64,000 nt of DNA. It comes from Grifola frondosa (taxonomy: Eukaryota > Basidiomycota > Agaricomycetes > Polyporales > Grifolaceae). Below the pieces are notes generated by a model, which worked only from the letters and a program-made list of their open reading frames with translations, had not been told where the DNA came from and made no database searches. Each line of letters opens with the position of its first letter. Position 1 is the first letter of the stretch. The position numbers and the translations under genes were made by a program. The stretch spans positions 222,360-286,359 of the forward strand of contig LUGG01000044.1 in the NCBI GenBank assembly GCA_001683735.1, written 5' to 3'. Below, in pieces: positions 32,757-44,393 of this stretch.

Positions 32757-35700
32757 CTAATAACGATGATGTTCGGGTGATGCGGGATAATCCAAATCGT
32801 CCAACGCAACTTCTTCAATATATTCCTTTGCGAGATCATGAAGTTCCTTCATAAGAGGAGTCCGGTCCCAATCTGTGCGGTGTCTCCAAACACAACCGAG
32901 ACAAGCGGCCCGTAACTGCTCCAGCTGTTCAACAGTAAGAAACTCCGTGCTGGAGATCAGATAGTCCTTCAAGCTGGACAGATTGCCCTGGTCAAGATGG
33001 AACTCGGGTAACGGTTTGCACGCTCAATTTCCATTGGCCGCTCGACAGCCTGTTCAGGAACAACCGCTTCAGATTCAGATACTTCCATTGGATGCTGCGA
33101 TCCAGGTTCGGTATCGCGCGATTCGAGTAGGTGGTCGTCGAATGGTGCGGAGGACGAGGGAGGCTCAGTGAGAGGGAGTGAGGACTCCACAGATATCGTC
33201 TCCTTTGTGAAGGGGTTGTCGTCAGGATCTGACGGTGGAGGAAGCACGGGACGAGTGTCGGATGAAGGTGACAGACTAGGTGAAACTCGATCTAAGCCAC
33301 GTTTTGGGGTTGGTTCCGACTGCGAAAGCTCGATCCCAATCGGCAATGGCGATGAGGACGGTGGTTGGTTGAATTCATCGTCTTCGAAATGTACCGCAAC
33401 GGGATGCGGAGATAAGGGTTGACGTATTATGTCCATTGGATCATGATCGTCGTCATCTTCAACGCGAGTACGTTTTGCAGCAGGTTCTCCACTCTCGTTT
33501 TCTATTGGAGTGGCAGCTGCTTCATTGGACCGCTGTCTCTTCAGCTTTCGTTCCAATAATAAGGGGTCGGTAATTTTGAGCTCGGGCTCGAGTCCGTTGT
33601 GGCGTGCGCTACGCCGAGTTCCAGGGGCATATGTCTGACCAACTCCATTCTGGATAGGTGGCTCAACAGCCTTTCCCTTTGCTTTATTCTTCCTATGCTC
33701 CTCCCTTCGTTTGCGCTCTCGAACTGCCGTCCGCTGGCATTCGAGTCGAAACTGAGGATCGAAGTCCTGAATGCTGACTTCCGCTGCTGTGAGCATGGCT
33801 TGCGCACGGAACAATCGCTCTGGATCTTCTGCCACCCTGACGTCCGCATTGTGCACAATCTTGCGAATGTCATCTAAGAAATCGTCGGGAGTAAGGTATC
33901 GGCTCTTGTAGAGTTCGACATGCATCCGTTCTAGATCCATGTCAAACAGCGGAGGCTCCGGCCCTAGCTGCATAGTATCTTGCGTCTGGTGTCCGTTAAT
34001 AGGTTGTTCCACTGCCTGATTTGTGTCTTCCTTGTCTACCACTTCGATGCCATCAGGAAGTGTTTGGGCTTCCACCGTCGTAGGAACAACCTGGACCTGT
34101 GGAATAGCATCGAAATCGTAGTTATACTCCTCCTATTTCGCGAGGTGTGAGAAACATCAGTATTCTATGACTACCATGATCGAACGTACCATGGCACGTT
34201 TAGTAAAGCGCTTGAACTTCCGTTTGAGCTCTGTGAGGATCGGACCGAGCCGATACCGCAAGAGCGTCAACACTCGCTGGTCGTTTTCTTCCTGGACTGC
34301 AAGCTCGGCCGCAGTAGGTTGGCGCGGCTCCAGAGGCGGGGCAATGGGTAGCTCCTCCAGCACCCGTTTCTTGCGCTTGATACCGTCTGGGAATTGGTTA
34401 GGGGGACGACCAATATCTTGCAACAGCCCCCCAAAGAATGCTTCCCTCTGGTCAGCATGAGGTCTGGGAAGCTCGACGCGATTGTCTCGGGTGGGGCCGA
34501 ACCATGCTCTCACATCTCGCGGTATGGACGACAACGGACCATCAACCACAGCGAGAAGTAAAACAGGATCCGTAGAGGAGAGCGTGTCGAGCATGGCACG
34601 GACGGTCGTCCTCGACGTCTCAGACACCGCTGCGCACCACCCAATCAGTGAAGGTATGTAAACGACCGATGGCTGGTGGCGCTTAGCCTCGATGAAGAGT
34701 TGTACGATGGATGCCTCGGGCGTCTATTGCCCTATAAGGTGAGAAACACCACACCTCGCAAAGACTTATAAACGACGCACTCGAGTGGAATCGCTCAATA
34801 AGCTGCCCAGGTCAAGGCTCTGCACATGATAGCCTTCCAAGTGATGCAAGGCGGCGGCGGCGACATGGTCTTGTCCCATGCCGGCAGGTCCGTACAATAT
34901 GATTCGCGGTCGATATACACGAAGGGTCTCCATGGCTGTGAATACATGTTAGGGAAGAAGTGTAGATAGTCAAAGAGAAGCATACACTGCATCATCAGCT
35001 CGCGCTCCAAGGCCCCTTCATTCCCTTCGTCTTCCCACTCTGCTTCTTCTAGCGCGGTACGTTTCTTACTGACCGGAAGCACCTTCCCGATGACAATCTT
35101 GACTTTCTCTAGGGAGTCTTGAAGGAGGGGCACCAACTGGATGGGAAGAGGAGATGCCACCGACGATGCCGAACGTGCAGAAGAAGGAACAAGCTCTGTA
35201 AATTGATTTCGACGTCAGAAAACGTCATCTAAATCTATCGTGGACACCTCGCCGTGGGAAAGCTAGACGACGCACTTTTTACGGATACCATAAAGTCTCG
35301 CATTTCCACTGAGATAGTCTCCGGCTCCAGCAATAGGCGCTCGTTGGACTTGTAAATTTGTGGATACCGCCGTTGAACGGCGTTCAGTGCGGCTTCCGTG
35401 CACAATGCCTACGATTACATTCATAAACAAGTCAAACGTTGCAACGAGACGAACGAAAATGAATGCCCGTCGCAAGATACATACCCTCAGATCCGCACCG
35501 CCATAGCCTTTGGTCAGTTTCGCCAAACCCTTCGCATTCGCCTCACCCTTCTCCGCTTCCCACCCAGCCCAATTGCGCGTCATGATCTGCAGGATCCGCT
35601 CCCGGGCGCTCAAGCTGGGTAGCGGGAAGAAGAATTCGCGATCGAATCGCCCAGGTCTCCGAAGAGCAGGATCGATAGCGTCCGGTCTGTTTGTCGCACC

Positions 35701-37636
35701 AATCACGACAACCTGCCCCCGGCCGTCCATGCCATCCATGAGCGCGAGCAGCGTCGACACGATGGACGCATGGATCTGGTCCTGCTTGGACGACCGCACT
35801 GGCGCGAGCCCATCGATTTCGTCGAAGAAAATGATGCTCGGTTGCTGGTTTCGTGCCTCCTCGAAAAGAAGACGCAGCTGACGCTCCGCCTCGCCGACCC
35901 ACTTCGACAGACAGTCGGCGCCTTTGCGCATGAAGAACGCTGCGCGTATGATATGACGTCAGCCTAATCGCGAGGAAAACGAGACAAAGAATGAATGAAT
36001 GTTGATCTCACATATGCTCTTGCCATTCGACCGACAGTTGGCCGCCAACGCTCGTGCAAGCAGAGTCTTACCAGTACCCGGAGGCCCGTGGAACAATACT
36101 CCGCGAGGCGGCGTGAGGTTTAACCGTTGAAAGACCTCCGGATAGAGCAGAGGAAGAAGAGTCATCTCCTTCAACGAGTTGATATCTAATACCGGATTCA
36201 ATAAAACCGCAATGACGACATGAGCCAAACGTGGCACTCACGATCATCCAGCCCTCCGACTTCGTCGAACGTGACATTCTGATTGACACCGAGAGGATCG
36301 GCGTCCGCCAAGACTGCATCAAGATGAGCGATGTTCTTCAGACCATAGAAAACAGCAGTGCATACCTGCATCTCCGACCTTGCCCAAGTTCGATGGCGTA
36401 CCTGCCGCGGCTGCCAGATCGCTCGGGAGGAACCCGCCAGTCGCTGCGTTTCCAGCGAACATGCCGCCCACTCCGCCAACGCCACCGAACGGCTTCCGTG
36501 GCGTCCGCGTCGGGAAGTCTGAATCCTGCATGAACGGCGTAAACGTTGGATCAACCAAACGGTTGCCTCGACAGGAACTCACAGAATCGTCCCCGCCCAT
36601 CCACCTGCTCAACTCTGCCCCCGTCGCGCTCCATCCCGGTCCCTTGCCTCTACCGCCACCATGCCCGCCACTCCGCTGATTCCGCCCGCCGACTCCGCGA
36701 TTTTTGGGCGGGGGCCTCATCTCCTCCAGAGGTGGCGGAATCGCATAATTGATTTTCGTCCGTCGTCGCAATGCGTACGGTCGCCCGTCGGGCTCCTGCT
36801 CCTGCTCTCCTTCCCCTTCAAAGTCAGCCTCTCCATCCGCGTCCGCGTCGCCGTCCGGAGATGTCGGAAGCGCGTCGTCCAGGGAGCCTTCACCATCCGA
36901 AGATCCGTTCGACGGTTCGTCGACGTACCCCTCCTCGTCTTCGACGGGGTAGGTACCCTGACGCTTCTTGAGACGACCTCCCCTGCCGGTGGTCTGTCGC
37001 CGCTTCGTCGGCTGTCGCCTGAGACGGCTGCTGGCACTGCCATTGGGGGCAGGGAGCACAGACTTGCTCTGGCTGCGGGTATTGTATCGAGTGTTGCCGG
37101 CGACGTGCGTCTCTCCGTCCTCGTCGCTCTGTATGACGCCACGCACGCCACGCAGCCTGTTGAGGCGACCGGACTGTTGCCGGGCGGGACGCGCATCTGC
37201 GTCACTGCTGTCGCCTTTGTCGCCGTCGAAAGCGTCGTCTCCGTCTGCGTCCGCGTCTATGTCCTGCGAGGTCATTGGGTCATCGTCGCTCGCCTCCAAA
37301 TATGACCTTTGGTTGGTTATGCGCCCTCTGTGGGAGACGTAGACCCCGTCATTCTCGTGATGGTCGTGTCCAGGGTCGGTGACGTTCGATGTCGTTCGAC
37401 GCGAACCGTTGCGCGTGATGGGTGGCATGCCAGTGTTCAATGGGGGCACCTTGATCTTGAGAGGAGTGTCTGGAGCGGAATCCAAAGGTACGACTTGTGG
37501 TTCTAGGGAACAAGAGTGGTGTCTGACTGGGGAGGATGGTGAGGCGGGTCGAGGGAGTCGAAATGTCAGGGAGATCCTGGGACGGAAAGGTAACAGGAGG
37601 AAAGTTGTACTCGGTGTGTACACCGAAGGGTGGCAT
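32757..37636 (-). CDS. YTA7: YTA7/ATAD2-type chromatin AAA ATPase with bromodomain (complete copy)
   Basis: Nuclear ATPase that acts on histone H3-H4 and nucleosome density. Acidic, Asp/Arg-rich N-terminus from ATG 37636 ([20 protein letters not shown]) with [12 protein letters not shown] and [12 protein letters not shown]1 has Walker [11 protein letters not shown], Walker [14 protein letters not shown] and arginine fingers in [15 protein letters not shown], followed by [21 protein letters not shown]2 has a decayed Walker A (GPAGMGQD, no GKT), as usual in this family. Then a bromodomain ([35 protein letters not shown]), a disordered stretch and a conserved tail ([20 protein letters not shown]). 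One base is missing in the G-run at 33006-33008. Two more are missing near 37506 and 37553, where the other array copies have one extra G and an intact N-terminus. An intron of this gene holds the left edge of the tandem array (35425). Confidence 0.93.
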
Positions 37637-40600
37637 GGAAGACCACCAGCAAAGAGGGAAGTTGCGAGCTCACAACTTCGAGGGGTCCTAGGACGTGAAG
37701 ATCTCTGCGGTGTCACGGATGTCGAGCAGCGCACGAGAGACGATGAGCAAGGCGTATGTTCGTTGCCGAAGACAATGACAATACCAAGTACCTTGTTTGG
37801 GCATATTTGGATAATGTGGCTGTGCGCCGGCTTATCTTCTCCTCCTCCCCCCCTTCCTCCCTCACTCCGTTTCCGAGCTTTGAAATGCATCTGTCGAACA
37901 GAGTGTGAATGGTATGCGATAGCCTCATGAGAAATGGTGTTCCTGAGTGCAGCTCGGGGTTGTCTTCGGTGTCGATCGGGGGTGAAATTCAAAAACGCAG
38001 TGACAGCACAAACCGGCGAATCGGAGAACGCGCAGGGATTGGACGTGGATGTTTGGAGAGAGACGTTCAATGAGCTTTTCGACGTCGACCTGCAGTTCCA
38101 CATTCCTCTCGTGGCCAGAGCTCCTTCCGCATATGGACGCCGGGCGCTCGTCCAGCGCTCACCGAGCTCGCCGAGCGCTCACACTCGATCGACTCTGGAC
38201 TCGCTTCGACTTGAGTTGCACTTGGACTCATGCATCTTCGACTCGACCTCCACTTGACTTGCACTCCTCGCGCACTCCTCGCGTAGTACTCGAGCGAGTC
38301 CCTTTCAACTTCCACGACCGCTCTCGTTGTGGCATGCTCCCAACGTCCTCAATCTCCTCAACGCTGCCGCGCTCTCAATGTCGTCGCATCCGTCGTCGCG
38401 CTCGTCGTGCACCGCTGCACGCACGCCGTTGCATACGCGCTGTTGGTAAGCCCATATACCCGCTGTATACATACCAACATCGACCCGCATGCATAAAGAT
38501 GCAGAGACCACGTCGCGCGCGACCCAACTAGCGACACTCCACCTTACATGCGCCTCCGTAACCCCCATTTCATCCCCTCTTCGCACCCACACTCTCGCCC
38601 TCTTTTACTCCACGAGCTACGCCACAGCAGCGTCCACAACCCTTGCGCGCACGACGGACGCGTTCATGCGCGCGCGGCTCCCTCAAATAAAGTCATCAAC
38701 AAGCCTCCTGCGCTGACTGCTCCTCTGCCGCCTTCTGTCGACTTGGTCCTCAGCCACCCATCCTCAGCCGATCTGCGCGTAACCAGCATGCAGTCTGCGC
38801 GCAGACTTTCTCTTGCTCGACACGCCCGCATCTCTTGTCGCTATTATTCTCCTCACCCGCACGCTCCACGCATCCAGCACACCTTCGCTTAACCGCGCGA
38901 ACTCCCCATTTCACGCCGCCTCGCCCTGCACGCTGATCATCGAATTAGCGCACTCGCAAGAACTAGGGCAAGCACACCATGCCCCAACGCTCGCTTGATG
39001 TCCGTCCTCGTCTCCATCACCACTCCACTCACCTCCGCGACAGGAACATCCGTCCCTGAGGTCCGTGCCCTTGATGGATCACATTTCCAATTCGATGCCG
39101 TCACATCGGCGATGGTCATCGACAAATGTCTCTCCGATGAGCTTCTTTACCACTTTTCATCCTTACCGACTCTACGACGTCCGGCCGTGATATCTTGACC
39201 AACAACGTTGTTCGTGCACTCAACGCTCACCCCTGCACCGCCATTGGCGCAATCGCGCCACAACTACTCAGTACGTCTCCATGGCACACATCGCGCAGAC
39301 GAGAACGGGTATGCGTCGCGTACGCGTTCCCGCCTGCGCGCGCATGTGCGGATGTGTCAAGTTATGTCCGCTGGATCCCACTAGCCTCGTCCATGTCTTG
39401 CAGCGTCCGCTGCCTCAATCGGGCATGTCCGCTCAGCGCGTCCAAACGCGTTCTGTTCACACGGTGAGTGCTCAGTGCTGTGCTGCTCGGATGGTGTGGC
39501 ACGCGGCACGCCTCACCGCTGCCCACGCCGTTCTTTCGTCTCTTGCTACAAACAGGCGCGCGGAAAAGTCTTGATCCACGTTGGGGACCATTGCGGCGGA
39601 CAGCGTCGATGACGTGCCGCAGTCCCTCCCATTGGACTGAAATGGTGCTCTCCGGCGCACGGTGTGTCGTGTGCCGAGGATGCACGGGCACTCGTCGCGC
39701 TGGCGTTCGTGAGCAACGTCGGTGCTCGTAGATTTTGGCTTACGATTTCGCCCGCGTTGACTTGCACCCGCATCGCCTGGAGCGTGTGCGGTCGTGTGCG
39801 TACGAACTGGCAAGTGGTGCTACGTGCCAAACGCTGAGCGGATCGCGTTTGAGGACGCGGCGCTGTCCAAACGGAGCGCGCGAAGGGATGTGGCGGGCCG
39901 CGCGCGCGCCTCACTCGTACCGTCGGCGAACGTGCTGTCAGGACCGCTCTCGCGCTACATCTCGCAGTTCGCGCTACATCTCGCACGATGTTCGATGCGC
40001 CACGCGGGCACGCAGAGCACGTCGGCGAGATGAGAGTGCGTGAGGTCCGACGCAGCGAAAATCCCATATGACAAGTGAGAAGTGTACACAGCTGTGCAGC
40101 TTCGGTCACATTCTGGACGCCGTATGACGTCGCCGCCTCCAATGCCACAGCTACGCGCTCGCACGGTATGTGCTCCCATGGCGTGCCTCTGCCCGTGCAG
40201 CACGCTTCCCGCCTTCCAAAAGCATGTTCGCGCAGTTGACGAGACACGGAACGCACAATGCGAATAGAATAGACCTCGCGAACGGAGCGTACGCAGGAGC
40301 GAGTGGCACGCGAAATGGGAAGAAATGTGCCGGTCAATCTCAAACGCAAGAACGGGTGCAGGTCGTCTGGCGTGACTTGGAGATGCAGGACACGCAGATG
40401 ACCCGTCACAGAGACGAGTCGTCTGCGTGAATCCTTGGCGACGATGTAGCAGACGCGTACCTTTGGGATGGTCCCGGGATGGCTTGTACAACAGATACAC
40501 GAATAAAATTATGCTCCACGCGGGACATCCATGGGTGTCATCGAGACGACAATCACATAATGAAGAACACTAAACAGGAGACCGATGCAACGAGCAGAAG

Positions 40601-41547
40601 GCGAGACGACGGGACGGGGACTTGGGACGGAGGAGGACAGAGCGGGCCAAATTATATCGTCGCAGCCCCACCTCCCTCCGCAAGTTCGTGTCATCCGTTG
40701 CCGACACCTGACGTCGGCTCGGTGTCTCCCAGCGAAGGTGAAACACAGCAGTCCAAATTCCGAATTTCTACTCGGCCAAGCCGAGTGCGAAAACGTACTT
40801 TGGTCCATTCGGACGCTAGAGAACGGTGGGATGCCATAAGCCCGGAACTGAAAATAGACCAGCGTGATGCGTACGTACGTACATACATGTGTGATCGGCG
40901 GGCACGGAGAACTCGAGGTGAAAATATGTCGCGCGAAGGGTAGTCTCTGTGCCACATTGCGTGAAATATATCGTTTCCACTGCAATCCTCGCCAGACAGA
41001 AAGCGGAATGGATGGAGAGTTGTGTCCAGGTTGAACCAAGAGCCCACATCCGGCGAGTTGCACAGAGAGTCTATGATTTTAAAATAAAAAGGTCAGTTGA
41101 TTCGGATAGCAAGTAGGAGGCGAGGGTGGTTGTAACACCATGACACCTTCGAAGATTTGCGCGACAGACTCTATGGTCATGAGAAATGAGTCGCACGACT
41201 CAGGGAATTGTCCGCACAAATGGTTTCAATCATGCCTGCCTCACTCATGATTTTGCCATGCCAGTGACCGTGAAGAGACATCCACCCGCCAAAATGTGTG
41301 CTTGGCGATGCACGCACCCATTCCATTCGTCCGCTTATGGTGACAGTGGAAAGTGTGCTTGCCGTCTCAGCATCACACCGAAATTGGCTAGAGAGAGAGC
41401 ATGACGCATGCACGTCCGTATCCGAGAACATGGTACCACTCATCCGACTCGGTTTCGACACGCAAGCCCGAAGCTCTGGCACAGATGGCGACATATAAAT
41501 AAAGCATCTGTCAGACACGGTCCAAGGATATATTCCAGTCATCGAGC
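37637..41547. other. GC-rich stretch of the unit without recognised genes
   Basis: Upstream of the YTA7-like promoter there is no protein or RNA I can name. 38140-38300 is low-complexity, rich in CTCG/GCGCTC/ACTCG words. 40869-40888 is a short GTAC/ATAC run. Long minus-strand frames (40409-39546 and the equivalent in each unit) are Arg/Ser/Thr-rich and change with single indels, so I read them as chance frames in GC-rich DNA. Equivalent stretches: about 46606-50524 and 55588-59501. Confidence 0.5.
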
Positions 41548-42254
41548 ATGCAGTCTACATCTTCTAGCAGTCACCGTGGTGGACGTCGCGCTCTTGGCAC
41601 CGCCGTCGGCCGTCATTACAGCTGTCTCCTCTCCAAGGTCAGAAGCGACCTTCGTCAGCTCATGCAGCATTCTCTCCGTACGTGTGAATCACTGGACTCC
41701 GAGCCCCGTCACTCGGCGCTGATAAGAGAGCCGCGGTTTCGTTTTAATTTTGGCAGGCAAACTCACCGGTGATCCGCGCGCACAAATGTATTGGACACCG
41801 CATGCGTACCGAACATATGTCGTGCAGCGCCATCGCATCAAGCTCGTGGGGTGGCCAAAGTCCGTCCGCTTCCGCAACCTCAGCTTTGTTCGCGGAGGTA
41901 TCAACCCCATCAGACTGCTCTTCGACCTGTGGAAGGACGGAGTGATGCACTTCGAACGACTCTCCGAACATGAGTCACCGGAAGATCTGGAAATGCCAGG
42001 AGATCGGCTGGAGGATGGAGCACAGCCACCACGCCGTAATGTTATTCGGACGCAGCGCTCGGACGTCGGCAAGCATCGCATGCGACCGATCACGAACCCA
42101 CTTGGGTTACCGCTGCGTCGGATGAGATTGACGGGCGAAGAGCCTGCCGATGGTACCAGACGAGTGGGATGAGGAGATTGAAGATTTTACAGATGATGAG
42201 GGGAAGCGGGATCTTGCGATGGACGATGAGATTGAGGATGCGGATGGGTTCTGA
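41548..42254 (+). CDS. Small Gly-Trp-Pro motif protein, copy 1
   Basis: Two exons (41548-41677 and 41757-42254; GTACGT donor, TTGGCAG acceptor). Exon 1 reads MQSTSSSSHRGGRRALGTAV, then SKVRSDLRQLMQ. Exon 2 reads LTGDPRAQMYWTPHAYRTYV, HRIKLVGWPKSVRFRNLSF, GGINPIRLLFDLWKDGVMHF, a basic middle (RSDVGKHRMRPITNP) and an acidic end (EWDEEIEDFTDDEGKRD). The segment around the GWP motif reminds me of a multi-copy, uncharacterised protein type common in mushroom genomes; this is memory only. Copy 1 lacks two bases near 42134 that the other units have, shifting its last 40 codons. No catalytic motif is seen. Confidence 0.5.
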
Positions 42255-42869
42255 GCTGTGATCACGTACTGTCATGTTTGTTTCGCCCGGCTGCAAACCA
42301 GTTTGAGGTGCACGACTCGAGGGCATTTTTCCACAGACCAGTGGCGAGTTTCGGCGCGGACTCCAGGTATGTCCCCGTTTAGCCACAGCCTATCGGCAAA
42401 TCATATGGGAAGGCCTGCAGTACGTTGGATCGGAGCCGGAAGTGTCAATGCTGTCATGGTAATTCTGAATTGAGATGGAAATTTTTTTCTTCTAGGCGAC
42501 GTAATGGTGAGAAGCTGGACGTGAAGCGACACTTGGCACGTTCCATTGGGGCTATTGCAAAAAATGACTTTCCTAATTTTATTCCCTCCGTCAACACTCA
42601 TTCCTCCTGCACGAGCTCACCCACCTTTTTGCTACCCATTCTCGGCCGGATGGTGCCCATTGCCAGCAGTATGTTTGGATGGATTTTGAATGTCACAGTG
42701 ATGCAGCATGAGTCCCGCCAGCTGATTCTCAAGTCCGGCTCCCGAGTCAGCCCGCACCTGGGTCAATGTGGTGTCAGCAAGTACCCATCCCACGAATGAC
42801 GATGACCGAGACACATCTCAATACCAATCAGGGTCAGGTGAGTCAATAGGTCTCATAACCAATTTATGT
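42255..42869. other. Spacer between the two reading frames of the unit
   Basis: No coding evidence. The matching stretches in units 2 and 3 are 51232-51846 and 60212-60828. Confidence 0.4.
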
Positions 42870-43747
42870 CACTAACCTTCTGAGCATGCGAGAGATGGTT
42901 GAGCATGCTGGCCTGAAACATGAATACCTGAAAAATGTCAAGATGACTCGAGAAAGTCAGTGCAGCTCCGTAACCCGAAAGCCCCACTCGAGAATTGGGA
43001 GAAGCTTGAAGACATGCTTGAAATGACCCACACATGCTTCATCTCTGGCCGGTGCAAATTCTGCAAACAATCGAGTGTGGTGAGTTCGTTATTCAGACCA
43101 ATTATGAGAGATGCGCTGAACCCGCCATGATTTTGGACATGTGTTCAACTTCTCGCGATCGTGATGCATGGCGTACTGTACCGCGCGGCTATTGGCCTGT
43201 GGTCGTGTCGCGGAGGTATAAAGTATGTGGTGAGTATCTCGTCCGTGTCGTGGATGTGTTTTCGTCTAACTTACCGGTCAAGTTCATACGATGCTGGGAC
43301 CTTCTGGACAACATGAGCGACGCGGTACGAGGATGATGTGCACGCAGCTGATGCGATCTTCGGTGGCTTACACATACCTCGTAAATTGTCATCATCGTGG
43401 AAATCCATGTTGCATGCTGTGGAACACGTACCGTCACGTTTGCAGGCTTCGGATGATACCTCGGACTAGAGGCCAGCACATTTGGATGGTCCAATTCCGG
43501 GGGAAATGCCTTCGGCACCCAGATTGCTGAAGATGCAAATATCTTTGAATGTCTTCGGGGGCGACCAGTGGTCCTCAAAATCGTATGGCGAGTTTTTTTG
43601 GCAGTGAGCCAGTGTGATGGTGAGTGGATGCTTTGCCGTGCGTGGCCGTGCTGCAGCTTTCCTTGGTGTCAGGGAGGGCATCCGCTAGTGACATATGATC
43701 TTCAGGTCGTTCGCCGCGGTTCTGCCCAGCAAACATCCAGCGCGTGA
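42870..43747 (+). pseudogene. Cys-rich reading-frame relic, copy 1
   Basis: Coding-like pieces in one direction, separated by frame changes: ENWEKLEDMLEMTHTCFISG with RCKFCKQSSV and a GTGAGT donor; FIRCWDLLDNMSDAV; then YEDDVHAADAIFGGLHIPRK, SSSWKSMLHAVEHVPSRLQA, an in-frame TAG, and RPAHLDGPIPGEMPSAPRLL, KMQISLNVFGGDQWSSKSYG, CDGEWMLCRAWPCCSFPWCQ, GGHPLVTYDLQVVRRGSAQQ. Both sides of the TAG are in the same frame in every unit, so the stop is not copy noise. I read it as a decayed gene or a gene with introns I cannot place. The family is unknown. Confidence 0.4.
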
Positions 43748-44106
43748 CACATCTTGCCCTTCCGATCACTTGCCTACTTGCCTGCTGCGGTTTTCTTCCT
43801 CTCTCGTCCATGGTGTGCTTCGTTGCTTCGTTTGGAGTATTAATCCTACAGAGACTTGCATTAGTGCGTAAACGAGCTGTAGCAGAAGACATACCCGTGT
43901 GAGACTTGAAGCAGTGATGGAGGTAGAGCACGCTCGAACGACTTCTGCTCCTTGTGCTCCATGCGACTTGAGACCCGCAGTGTTCTGTATCGTACCTGAA
44001 GATCATATATTTTTGTGATCTGTGAGTGTTTGAAAATGGTCTCAAACCACTTCAAGTCAGCCGGAACTGCCCCAAACGACCGAAAACGAGCGAAGACAAT
44101 GCTGGA
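43748..44106. other. Spacer near the right end of the unit
   Basis: Nothing recognised; short frames on both strands only. Confidence 0.4.
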
Positions 44107-44198
44107 TTATACGGCCCATATTGTCCGTTATACTGCCCATACCGTCTTATACGGTACTCTCCTATACTGCCCACAACAACCGTCCATACCGTCTTATA
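44107..44198 (+). repeat. Interspersed short direct repeats near the unit edge, unit 1
   Basis: Three words each occur twice: TTATACGG (44107, 44147), TATACTGCCCA (44129, 44163) and CCATACCGTCTTATA (44137, 44184). The cluster lies 195-290 bp before the unit seam. Confidence 0.7.
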
Positions 44199-44393
44199 GC
44201 ATCCATAACAACAGCTATCCTCAAGAATATCTTTGGAAACTTGTCCGTCCGGCGTCCCAAGAGATAACACATCGCTCGGCTAGATTCCATATGCCTGTCA
44301 ACGAAATATATTCTGCTCCGATTTACGTACAGCATTGGCACCACTCCACCATCCACCGCTTCTCCGCGCGCCTCCACACACAAAACCTGTCAT

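Larger units (their letters stand above)
35425..44393 (+). repeat. Tandem array, unit 1 (8969 bp)
   Basis: The edge was set by comparing the three internal junctions (44394, 53375, 62348), which all read TCATAGACAAGTCAAACG, with the unique left flank TCATAAACAAGTCAAACG at 35421. Five identical bases (TCATA) at the seam are compatible with a short-homology join. Unit 1 differs from the later units by private substitutions at 35426, 35460 and 36409 plus scattered indels. Confidence 0.9.

Noticed and set aside
36319..38103. A 594-codon minus-strand frame in unit 1
   Set aside because: It joins the YTA7 N-terminus to upstream non-coding DNA only because two G bases are missing in unit 1 (near 37506 and 37553). 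Unit 3 shows the proper 439-codon exon starting at its ATG.
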